Below are positions 1 through 7,587 of a stretch of 56,137 bases of DNA, piece after piece. The translations under genes and the position numbers were made by a program. Location of the stretch: the NCBI RefSeq assembly GCF_024539675.1, contig NZ_JAHHIT010000065.1, forward strand, positions 1-56,137. The letters run 5' to 3'. The notes beneath the pieces were generated by a model, which ran no database searches, was not told where the DNA came from, and saw only the letters and a program-made list of their open reading frames with translations. Positions within the stretch are counted from its first letter, which is position 1. Each line of letters opens with the position of its first letter. This DNA is from Streptomyces hilarionis. Its GTDB lineage: Bacteria; Actinomycetota; Actinomycetes; Streptomycetales; Streptomycetaceae.

Positions 1-568
1 CCGCCGCGGCGGCCACCGCCCGGTCGGCCACCCGGTCCAGCTCCGGCGCGAGGCGGGCCAGCACGGCCGTCGCCTCGAAGGGGTCGAGGCTGAGCAGCCG
101 CACCACGGCGGTGGCCGGTCCGCTCACGCTCTCGTACAGCGCGCAGTACGCCGCGTCGGCCGGGCCGAGGCCGGCCGCCCGCGCCGTCAGCCCGAGCACC
201 ACCGGCTGGTGCGCGCCCTTGGGGAACCGCCGTGCCACGGCGTCCAGTTCGTCGCCGGGCCAGGCGGCGCGCGCGGCCCGCAGCAGTTGCCGGCCCAGTC
301 TGCGCGCCGTGGCCCGCAGTGCGGGGGACGGCGTGCGGGCGTCCGCCGCCGCGTCGAGCACGGCCGGGTCCGTCCCGGCGGCCGCCGCCGCGGCCAGCGC
401 GGCGGCGACCAGCCCGGCCGTGTGCAACCGGCCGCGGCAGAACGTCTCCAGGCTCGCCGCGCCCGTGATCCGGCCCGCCTTCACGGCCGCCTCGGCCCCA
501 CCGGAGTGGGCGTGCCCTCCGGCGGGGAAGCGGCCGTCGGCCAGGACGAGAAGTGCTGCCCTTGTCAC
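1..568 (-). CDS. ureF: Urease accessory protein UreF (partial, C-terminus off the left edge)
   Basis: UreF works with UreG and UreD/UreH to load nickel into apo-urease in the cytoplasm. About 189 residues are visible. The N-terminus reads LVLADGRFPAGGHAHSGGAE, the glycine- and histidine-rich opening usual for actinobacterial UreF, followed by an alanine-rich helical body. I chose the GTG at 566-568 because GAGGA sits about seven bases upstream and the family motif begins a few codons later. It lies 24 bases after the ureC stop on the same strand, so it is almost surely in the ure operon; ureG and ureD would be expected beyond the window. The annotation is incomplete only because the window ends. 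The assignment is firm from N-terminus and context. Confidence 0.9.
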   Translation of the reverse strand, partial: MTRAALLVLADGRFPAGGHAHSGGAEAAVKAGRITGAASLETFCRGRLHTAGLVAAALAAAAAAGTDPAVLDAAADARTPSPALRATARRLGRQLLRAARAAWPGDELDAVARRFPKGAHQPVVLGLTARAAGLGPADAAYCALYESVSGPATAVVRLLSLDPFEATAVLARLAPELDRVADRAVAAAA

Positions 569-592
569 GTCGATGTCCTCACCACGCGTCGG

Positions 593-2306
<1,714 letters not shown>

Positions 2307-2314
<8 letters not shown>

Positions 2315-2618
2315 CGAGGGCGCCTCCGGTCTCCCCGCGCAGCCCGGGCACGACACGGGCTCCGGCGAGGGCGACGAGTTCGACGTCGACCGGGATCCCC
2401 GGCTCGAAGCGCACGGCGGTGCCGGCGGCGACGTTCAGCCGCTTGCCGCGGGCGGCCGCGCGGTCGAACTCCAGACCGGGGTTGGCCTCGGCGAAGTGGT
2501 AGTGGGAGCCGACCTGGACGGGCCGGTCGGCGGCGTTGAGCACGGTGAGCCGGGTGACCTCACGGCCCTCGTTGCAGATGATCGCGTCCTCGGCGAAGAG
2601 GATCTCTCCGGGAATCAC
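2307..2618 (-). CDS. ureB: Urease beta subunit
   Basis: Structural subunit of the urease heterotrimer, 103 residues, normal for a stand-alone UreB. It begins IPGEILFAED and contains the family motif VQVGSHYHFAEANPGLEFDR, ending in a PGxxVDVELVALAG strand. The GTG start at 2616-2618 was chosen because IPGEI is the conserved N-terminus. It lies 14 bases after the ureA stop and overlaps ureC by eight bases, so A, B and C are made in equal amounts from one message. Confidence 0.95.
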
Positions 2619-2632
2619 GGCGGTCTCCCCCG

Positions 2633-2935
2633 TCAGACGATCGGGTCGTGGACGGTGACGAGCTTGGTGCCGTCCGGGAAGGTGGCCTCGACCTGCACGT
2701 CGTGGATCATCTCGGGGATCCCCTCCATGACGTCGTCGCGGGTCAGCAGCTTGCGACCGGAGGCCATGAGCTCGGCGACGGTGCGGCCGTCGCGGGCGCC
2801 CTCCAGGATGTGCGAGGTGATCAGGGCCACCGCCTCGGGGTGGTTGAGGCGCAGGCCTCGGGCTCGGCGCTTCCCGGCGACGTCGGCCGCCACATGGATC
2901 AGCAGCCTCTCCTGCTCGTGCGGGGTCAGTTGCAC
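2633..2935 (-). CDS. ureA: Urease gamma subunit
   Basis: Smallest structural subunit of urease, exactly 100 residues, starting QLTPHEQERLLIHVAADVA and ending LVTVHDPIV as expected for UreA. The GTG at 2933-2935 is preceded by GAGGTGGG at good spacing; an upstream in-frame start would add 18 residues that do not belong to the family. It is the first gene of the operon. A TTAAC-n6-GAAAC element and a possible -10 (TAGCCT, minus strand, 3031-3036) lie upstream, consistent with the nitrogen control by GlnR described for ureA in streptomycetes. Confidence 0.95.
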   Translation of the reverse strand: MQLTPHEQERLLIHVAADVAGKRRARGLRLNHPEAVALITSHILEGARDGRTVAELMASGRKLLTRDDVMEGIPEMIHDVQVEATFPDGTKLVTVHDPIV

Positions 2936-3047
2936 GTCCCACCTCACATCCTCGCTCCGGACCGTGCGGGGCCCGGTCGCCGCGGCCACGGGAGAAAGCC
3001 CCTGGTGGCATCCCTGGTGGCATGGAGCGGCAGGCTAGTGGGACCGC

Positions 3048-3063
3048 GTTTCGAGCACGTTAA
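3048..3063 (-). promoter_or_regulatory. Candidate GlnR half-box upstream of ureA
   Basis: On the minus strand the bases read TTAAC, six bases, GAAAC. This matches one a-b pair of the actinobacterial GlnR consensus GTnAC-n6-GAAAC with one mismatch. The second pair expected in a full box is not recognisable on either side. A -10-like TAGCCT follows about twelve bases downstream. Suggestive only. Confidence 0.35.
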
Positions 3064-3254
3064 CCACGCGGGGATCCGTGCGCCGGCCGCCGCACCGGCG
3101 GGGCGACGACACGCGACGCGCCCTGACGTCCGGGGGCGCAGCCCGCACGCCGTCGGTCACTGCGGACGCACGGAGGCGGCCGGGGCCGTATACGGCGGGC
3201 CGGGGGCCGGGATCGGCGGGCGGGGGCCGCGGCACGAGGGGACGGCGCATCACC

Positions 3255-3320
3255 GGGGCGACGGCCCGGCGCAGCGGCGGGGCGACGGTCCGGAGCAGCG
3301 GCGGGGCGCGGCGCAGCGGC
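3255..3320. repeat. 24-bp tandem repeat, about 2.75 copies
   Basis: Units 3255-3278 and 3279-3302 read GGGGCGACGG, C or T, CCGG, C or A, GCAGCGGC; a shortened third unit fills 3303-3320. Two differences separate the first two units. Located between the lone antitoxin gene and the urease operon; no coding role seen. Confidence 0.7.
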
Positions 3321-3344
3321 GGCGGGCCGGCCACGGCAGGGGTG

Positions 3345-3623
3345 CTACGACGGACCGGGTCCCCGGTACTCCGCCGTGACGCCGAAGCGGTGCTGTTCGC
3401 GGGGAGCGGACGCGACCTCGCGCACGGCGGTGACCGAACTGATCACCGGTTGCTCCGCCGGCTGGTCGAGTGCGTCGAGTCGCTCCAGGTCGGCGGCGGA
3501 GACGAGGGCGACGAGGGGTTTGCCGTGCCGGGTCACGACCACGCGCTCACCGCCGTACACCACGCGGTTGATCAGGTCGGCGAGCTCAGCCCTGGCTTGC
3601 GTCACCGGAATCTCGTAGGCCAT
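3345..3623 (-). CDS. Phd/YefM-family antitoxin, no partner toxin visible
   Basis: A 92-residue protein opening MAYEIPVTQARAELADLINRV and containing GERVVVTRHGKPLVALVSAAD, the Phd/YefM fold signature (N-terminal DNA-binding and dimerisation domain). The C-terminal half, which in this family wraps the toxin, is polar and less typical. No RelE/YoeB or Doc toxin follows on either side, so it is an orphan antitoxin or acts only as a regulator. A -10-like TAGAAT (minus, 3630-3635) sits seven bases before the ATG, so the message may be leaderless. The gene diverges from the ClpP-like gene across a 73-base spacer holding a TGTACA palindrome. Confidence 0.85.
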   Translation of the reverse strand: MAYEIPVTQARAELADLINRVVYGGERVVVTRHGKPLVALVSAADLERLDALDQPAEQPVISSVTAVREVASAPREQHRFGVTAEYRGPGPS

Positions 3624-3650
3624 GCCCCCATTCTAACGTCACGTACGTCC

Positions 3651-3665
3651 TGTACATTTTTTACA
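3651..3665. promoter_or_regulatory. Palindrome with TGTACA core between antitoxin and ClpP-like gene
   Basis: TGTACATTTTTTACA is an inverted repeat (TGTA, seven bases, TACA) and contains the hexamer TGTACA, the core reported for YefM-type antitoxin operators. It lies just upstream of the -10-like TAGAAT of the antitoxin gene and 31 bases before the preferred ClpP-like start. A second short palindrome, CGTACG, is at 3642-3647. Position and motif suggest autoregulation and possibly control of the divergent operon. Confidence 0.5.
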
Positions 3666-3696
3666 GATGCGCCAGACGCAGAAAGAGGGGGCACCC

Positions 3697-4332
3697 ATGC
3701 GCCGACCGTCCGCCCGTCACGTCCTGCCCGAGTTCACCGAACACACGGGCTCCGGGCGCCGCACGCTGGATCCGTACGCGAAGCTGCTGGAGGAGCGGAT
3801 CGTCTTCCTCGGGACGCCGATCGACGACGTCTCGGCCGGCGACGTGACGGCCCAGCTCATGTACCTCGAGTACCAGGACCCCGACCGGGACATCGCGCTG
3901 TACATCAACTCGCCCGGGGGCCCGTTCAGCGCGATGACGGCCCTCTACGACACCATCCGCTACGTCACCTGTGACGTGTCCACGACCTGCCTGGGCCGGG
4001 CGGAGTCGTCCGCCGCGGTGCTGCTGGCCGCGGGCGCGCCGGGCAAGCGGTACGCCCTGCCGGGCGCGCGGATGACGGTCCGCCAGCCGGCCCTGCCGGG
4101 TCCCGTGCAGGGGCAGACGAGCGACCTCGCCCTCCAGGCCGACGAGCTGGCCCGCACCCGGGCCGCCCTGGAGGCCATGCTCGTCCGGCACACCGGGCGC
4201 GCGCCCGGGCAGATCGCGGCCGACCTCGAGCGGGATCTGTTCCTGACCGCGCCGGAGGCCGTGGCGTACGGCCTGGTGGACGGGATCATCCCCAGCCGCA
4301 AGGCGTCCGCCGGCACGCCGGGCCGGGGGTGA
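3697..4332 (+). CDS. ClpP-like protein lacking the catalytic histidine
   Basis: A 211-residue member of the ClpP fold: LLEERIVFLGTPIDD, ALYINSPGGPFSAMTALYDTI and LFLTAPEAVAYGLVDGII are all family landmarks. The nucleophile region CLGRAESSAAVLLAAG keeps a Ser at residue 104 and the Asp at 176 is kept. Where active ClpP has a His in HQP, this protein reads MTVRQPALPG, so the base of the triad is Arg129 (codon CGC). It is therefore probably a weak or inactive subunit, or a structural partner like ClpR. I prefer the ATG at 3697, which has AGAGGGGGC at ribosome-binding distance; an ATG at 3667 has none. It forms a two-gene unit with the next small gene. Confidence 0.85.
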   Translation: MRRPSARHVLPEFTEHTGSGRRTLDPYAKLLEERIVFLGTPIDDVSAGDVTAQLMYLEYQDPDRDIALYINSPGGPFSAMTALYDTIRYVTCDVSTTCLGRAESSAAVLLAAGAPGKRYALPGARMTVRQPALPGPVQGQTSDLALQADELARTRAALEAMLVRHTGRAPGQIAADLERDLFLTAPEAVAYGLVDGIIPSRKASAGTPGRG

Positions 4333-4339
4333 GCCGCCG

Positions 4340-4645
4340 ATGGTGCCCGAACTGCCGCCGCTGCCCGCCCTGACGCGCGCCGAAGCCGAGCTGATCGACG
4401 GATACCTGGACGTCGTCGACCTGCTCGGGCGCATCAACCCCGCCCACCACGGCGACACCTACCGCGGCCTGCGCGCCGCCCAGGCACTGGTGGCCAAGGC
4501 GACGGCGCTGCGCGACGCGCTGACGCTGATGCACCAGCGCGGCGAGAGCGAGCTCCACGCGCCGACGCTCGCGCGGGCGCTGCGGGTCCTGGACGGGGAG
4601 CGGCGCACGGCGCGCGTCACGCTGCCGCCACTCGCCGAGAGTTGA
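4340..4645 (+). CDS. Small helical protein of unknown function, coupled to the ClpP-like gene
   Basis: A 101-residue protein with no motif I recognise. It starts seven bases after the ClpP-like stop; the GGGGGTGA spanning that stop serves as ribosome-binding site. Predicted by eye: a Leu/Pro-rich N-terminus, helices around residues 12-30, 42-68 and 76-90, a charged C-terminus, no signal peptide and no membrane segment. The tight spacing suggests it acts with the ClpP-like protein, for example as adaptor or antagonist, but that is inference. Confidence 0.7.
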   Translation: MVPELPPLPALTRAEAELIDGYLDVVDLLGRINPAHHGDTYRGLRAAQALVAKATALRDALTLMHQRGESELHAPTLARALRVLDGERRTARVTLPPLAES

Positions 4646-5005
4646 CCGCGGGTCGACTCCGGTCCGGCCGTTGCGCGATCCGCGCGTGACGACCGGAGCG
4701 CAGGCGAAACGACCCAGAAGGCGTACCCCCGTTCGGCAGAGCGTCCAGTGTTCGTCCAGGCATCGAAAAGTTGCGCGGAAGGACGCCCGTCGCCCTGATT
4801 CGGTGACGTCATGCCTGGTGGGAGCCACCGAGCAGGCACGGCATCTGATCATCCATCAGAGTGTTCACCCGAACGGGTGAGTGGTGAGTAACCCCACAAA
4901 TCCTCGGTTCCATTGGGATTTTCGGACATCCGTGAGCCAAGATCCCTGACTGACGACAAGCCCCCGCCACAAGCGGCGGGGCGGTCCGGGCGGACGCCGA
5001 GTCCT
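4646..5005. other. Intergenic region and promoter area of the NlpC/P60 gene
   Basis: No gene is supported here. It contains a stem-loop made of TGCCT-GGTGG / CCACC-AGGCA (about 4811-4837), an inverted repeat TCACCCG-AA-CGGGTGA (4865-4880), a moderately AT-rich stretch (about 4881-4960) likely to hold the promoter, and a GC hairpin CCCCGCC / GGCGGGG near 4962-4983 just ahead of the riboswitch. Confidence 0.6.
4865..4880. promoter_or_regulatory. 16-bp inverted repeat, candidate operator for the NlpC/P60 gene
   Basis: TCACCCG, two bases, CGGGTGA is a perfect 7-bp inverted repeat located about 130 bases before the riboswitch, in the only plausible promoter region for the hydrolase gene. I do not know which regulator would bind it. 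Confidence 0.45.
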
Positions 5006-5191
5006 GCCGCCGCTCGGATGACCGGTCGACAGAAGTGCATCGGCAGGAGTGGAGGACCCAAGCACGACGGGTCGCCGGCCCGGCCGGCTCCGCGAGGAGC
5101 CGTCGGACCGAGCAGCCCTTGGGGTGAAGCCGCATCCGCGGCCGGGCAACTTCGCCAGCCCGAATCCGACAGGTCATCCTTCACAGGCGGC
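5006..5191 (+). promoter_or_regulatory. ydaO-type (cyclic di-AMP) riboswitch
   Basis: The leader contains the conserved blocks of the ydaO-yuaA class in order: GGAGGACCCAAGCA, then CTTGGGGTGAAGC (5118-5130), then GGGCAACTTCGCCAGCCC and CGAATCCGACAGGTCATCC (5161-5179), then CACAGGCGGCTGACG. A closing stem can form between GCCGCC (5006-5011) and GGCGGC (5186-5191). The riboswitch ends about 17 bases before the start codon of a NlpC/P60 hydrolase, the gene type this class controls in streptomycetes. Limits are approximate. Confidence 0.75.
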
Positions 5192-5207
5192 TGACGAAGG
5201 GTTGCGC

Positions 5208-5681
5208 ATGACTGCGCTCAATCGTGTCCCGTCGCTCATGGCCCGGGCCGGCACCGCCTCGGCGTTCGCCATCGCCGCCGTGGGCGGCTCGGTCGTGGTC
5301 CCGGGGCTCGCCTCGGACGCCGCCGCCGCCACACCGGCGGCGAAGGCGCTCCAGATCGCGGCCTCCAAGAAGGGCGCGCCGTACCGGTACGGGGCCACCG
5401 GGCCGAAGAGGTTCGACTGCTCGGGGCTCACGCTGTACTCGTACAAGAAGGCCGGCAAGAGCCTGCCGCGCACGGCGGCCCAGCAGTACAACAAGACCAA
5501 GCACATCTCGGCGTCCGGCCGCAAGGCGGGCGACCTGGTCTTCTTCCACTCGGGGTCGAACGTGTACCACGTCGGGATCTACGCGGGTAAGGGCAAGATC
5601 TGGCACTCGCCGAAGACCGGCGACGTGGTGAAGTTGCAGAAGATCTGGACGAAGAGCGTCTGGTACGGCCGCGTGCGCTGA
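5208..5681 (+). CDS. Secreted NlpC/P60 cell-wall hydrolase
   Basis: Endopeptidase expected to cut peptidoglycan stem peptides outside the membrane. The 157-residue precursor has an N-terminal signal peptide (residues about 1-41, hydrophobic core AFAIAAVGGSVVV, cleavage in the alanine run). The catalytic domain follows at once: RFDCSGL (Cys71), NVYHVGIY (His121) and IWHSPKTG (His133) make the usual Cys-His-His set. There is no LysM or coiled-coil domain, so this is a minimal form. The ATG at 5208 was chosen because it gives a clean signal peptide and lies just beyond the riboswitch; the frame stays open upstream into the riboswitch and that part is not coding. Expression is probably lowered by cyclic di-AMP. 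Confidence 0.92.
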   Translation: MTALNRVPSLMARAGTASAFAIAAVGGSVVVPGLASDAAAATPAAKALQIAASKKGAPYRYGATGPKRFDCSGLTLYSYKKAGKSLPRTAAQQYNKTKHISASGRKAGDLVFFHSGSNVYHVGIYAGKGKIWHSPKTGDVVKLQKIWTKSVWYGRVR

Positions 5682-5733
5682 CCGCGGGCCCCGCTGAGCC
5701 TCCCGGGGCGGCGCACGACGTCCTGACGCGCCG

Positions 5734-6219
5734 TCATCGCCCCGGGATCTCGCCCTCCGCCGCCGGAGCCGCGAGAGCGCCCGCCGCGGGCTCCGCCGCC
5801 GGAACGGCCCAGGGCAGCTCGACGGTGACCGTCTTGCCGCCCTCCCGGGTGGGCCGCACCCTGAGTCTGCCGCCGCACTCCGCGGTCAGCCAGCGAATGA
5901 TCACCATGCCTCGGCCGTTGTCCTGCTGGACGGCGGCCGGCAGTCGTTGGGGGAAGCGCGGGTGGCTGTCGGTGACACCGACGCACAGGTGTTCGTCACG
6001 GTCGAGGGCGAGGCCCACCGTGAAGGTGGGTGACTGCCCGAAGGTGTGCTGTACGGCGTTCGTGGCGAGTTCGGAGACGATCAGGCGGACGGTGTCGGCC
6101 GCTTCCGCGTCCGCCGGCAGACCCCACTCCGCGAGGGTGTCGAGCACGAATCCGCGGGCCGTGGAGACCGAGGCGGGATCGCTCGGCAGAGTGACGGATG
6201 CTTCCAGGTGATCTGCCAT
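5734..6219 (-). CDS. Anti-sigma-factor-like ATP-binding protein (HATPase_c_2)
   Basis: A 161-residue cytosolic protein of the RsbW/SpoIIAB-like group common in streptomycetes. The N-box is VSELATNAVQHT and a second ATP-site motif is DNGRGMVIIRWL; the first glycine/Asp box is only VTDSHPR, so part of the nucleotide site is weak. The C-terminus is an Ala/Pro/Glu tail. The ATG at 6217-6219 precedes MADHLEASVTLPSDPASV, the usual family opening. It diverges from an XRE regulator and its DUF397 partner, the familiar three-gene arrangement of the abaA/whiJ-type loci that act on differentiation in Streptomyces. Confidence 0.85.
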   Translation of the reverse strand: MADHLEASVTLPSDPASVSTARGFVLDTLAEWGLPADAEAADTVRLIVSELATNAVQHTFGQSPTFTVGLALDRDEHLCVGVTDSHPRFPQRLPAAVQQDNGRGMVIIRWLTAECGGRLRVRPTREGGKTVTVELPWAVPAAEPAAGALAAPAAEGEIPGR

Positions 6220-6432
6220 GGCGACGTCGTCCCTTTCCCACGGGACCGGGGTCCGACACGGTGCGTGTGGTTCGAGTACGGTCCCGGACTGGTGCTTCTT
6301 CGCCAGACTGCCATTACCGCGTCGGTCTCGGGTGGCGATCCACCAAGATGTGCATATATCTGTCGCCCGATGCGGTGAACTCTGCCACGGCAGAGCGTAT
6401 TTGGTCGGCCCGTGAGGAGTAAGGAGGAGCCC

Positions 6433-7293
6433 GTGCAGCACGGTCCCGCGGTCCGCCGCCGGAAACTCGGCGCGGAACTGCGCACTCTACGCGCCCAGGC
6501 GGGTCTCACCAGTGGCGAGGCGGCCCGGCTGGTGGGCTGGCACCAGTCCAAGGTGAGCCGCATAGAGACGGGCACCAGTGGATCAAAACCGGCCGATGTG
6601 CGGTTACTGCTCGACGCCTACGGGGTGACCGACGAACGGCTGCGGGAACTGATGCTGGACCTGGCGGGCGCGGGCGGCGGCGGTGGCCGCGACCACTGGT
6701 GGCACGCCTACCGAGGGGTGCTGCCCCCCGCCTACCGGGACTTCATCAGCCTGGAGGCGCAGGCGAGTGCGATGCGCACGCTGGAGACGAGCGTGGTGCC
6801 GGGTCTGCTCCAGACGGCCGAGTACGCGCGTGCGGTGACCAGCGCGGCCGTGGGGGGCGTCGAGGAGGAACAGCTCGACACCCTGGTGGAGGTGCGGCTG
6901 GCGCGGCAGGACGTGCTGCGCGCGCAGCCGCCGCTCGAACTCAACGCCGTGCTGGACGAGGCGGTGCTGCGGCGGGAGGTGGGCGGCCCCGAGGTGATGG
7001 CCCGCCAGCTCGGCCGGCTCGCGGAGGCGGCCCGGCTCCCCCAGGTGCGGCTACAGATTCTGCCGTTCTCGGCCGGTGCCCATATCGGGGTAACCGGCCC
7101 TTTCGTTATCTTCTCATTTTCGCGCACTTCTGATCTGGACGTGGTTGTTCTCGACCACTTGACGAGTAGCCTCTATCTCGAACGGAAAGAAGACCTCCAG
7201 GCCTACACCGAGGCCTTCAACGCCCTTCGGGCGCACGCCCTTTCGCCCGAGGACTCATCGGATTTCCTCGCCGCGACAGCAGACGGCGCATAA
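6433..7293 (+). CDS. XRE-family regulator with DUF5753 domain
   Basis: A 286-residue DNA-binding protein. The HTH (residues about 11-64) reads KLGAELRTLRAQAGLTSGEA..GWHQSKVSRIETG. The DUF5753 effector domain follows, with the signature VPGLLQTAEYARAV and the strand PQVRLQILPFSAGAH. The GTG at 6433 is preceded by AAGGAGGAGCCC; an ATG 21 bases upstream has no ribosome site. Codon 58 is TTA (6604-6606), the only TTA codon I find in the window, so translation should depend on the bldA tRNA and be growth-phase linked. The 3' third (around 7080-7190) is lower in GC than the neighbours. It probably controls, and is controlled by, the DUF397 protein encoded nine bases downstream. Confidence 0.92.
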   Translation: MQHGPAVRRRKLGAELRTLRAQAGLTSGEAARLVGWHQSKVSRIETGTSGSKPADVRLLLDAYGVTDERLRELMLDLAGAGGGGGRDHWWHAYRGVLPPAYRDFISLEAQASAMRTLETSVVPGLLQTAEYARAVTSAAVGGVEEEQLDTLVEVRLARQDVLRAQPPLELNAVLDEAVLRREVGGPEVMARQLGRLAEAARLPQVRLQILPFSAGAHIGVTGPFVIFSFSRTSDLDVVVLDHLTSSLYLERKEDLQAYTEAFNALRAHALSPEDSSDFLAATADGA

Positions 7294-7302
7294 GGAGGCA
7301 CC

Positions 7303-7536
7303 ATGTCCGCAGTACCGCGGAACGTACCTTCCCCTACCGATTCCGACCATTTCCCGCGGCTGCGGTGGCTGCGCAGCAGCTACAGCACGGGAGCCAACAA
7401 CTGCGTCGAGACGGCCCGTCCGGACCGCGGCCCGTGGGCCGGTCTGCTCGCCGTGCGCGACTCCAAGAACCCGGCCGGACCCGCCCTGCTCTTCTCCCCC
7501 GAGAGCTGGACGGACTTCACGTCCGCGTTGCGCTGA
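7303..7536 (+). CDS. DUF397-domain small protein
   Basis: A 77-residue protein with the DUF397 pattern: RWLRSSYSTGANNCVETA, then VRDSKNPAGPALLFSPESWTDF. Proteins of this family pair with adjacent XRE-DUF5753 regulators and modulate them. An AAGGAGG lies just before the ATG. It is co-transcribed with the regulator upstream. Confidence 0.92.
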   Translation: MSAVPRNVPSPTDSDHFPRLRWLRSSYSTGANNCVETARPDRGPWAGLLAVRDSKNPAGPALLFSPESWTDFTSALR

Positions 7537-7587
7537 CCGCGACGACGGAGCCCGACAGCCGCCGACGGCGACCCACGTCGCGCCGGT

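Larger units (their letters stand above)
2936..3344. other. Intergenic region upstream of ureA, with repeats
   Basis: Four hundred bases without a convincing gene. The ureA-proximal half holds the likely operon promoter and a direct repeat (CCTGGTGGCAT at 3001-3011 and 3013-3023) in the presumed leader. The distal half is extremely GC-rich and holds a 24-bp tandem repeat. A 99-residue proline/arginine-rich frame across it on the minus strand looks like a by-product of the repeats and not a gene. Confidence 0.6.

Noticed and set aside
3035..3334. A 99-codon proline/arginine-rich frame between ureA and the antitoxin gene
   Set aside because: It is made of the 24-bp tandem repeat and lacks a ribosome site and any family resemblance.
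4804..4811. TGACGTCA perfect 8-bp palindrome
   Set aside because: Short GC-balanced palindromes arise often by chance and no bacterial regulator with this site is implied by context.
4459..4839. Minus-strand frames opposite and beyond the small helical protein
   Set aside because: They overlap a better-supported plus-strand gene and have no ribosome site or conserved motif.
4873..4890. AACGGGTGAGT, similar to a conserved stretch of 16S rRNA
   Set aside because: The similarity stops after about eleven bases; no other rRNA sequence surrounds it. It is part of the inverted repeat at 4865-4880.
7537..7587. Possible terminator between the DUF397 gene and bioF
   Set aside because: Only weak, short complementary stretches are visible, so no hairpin was called.
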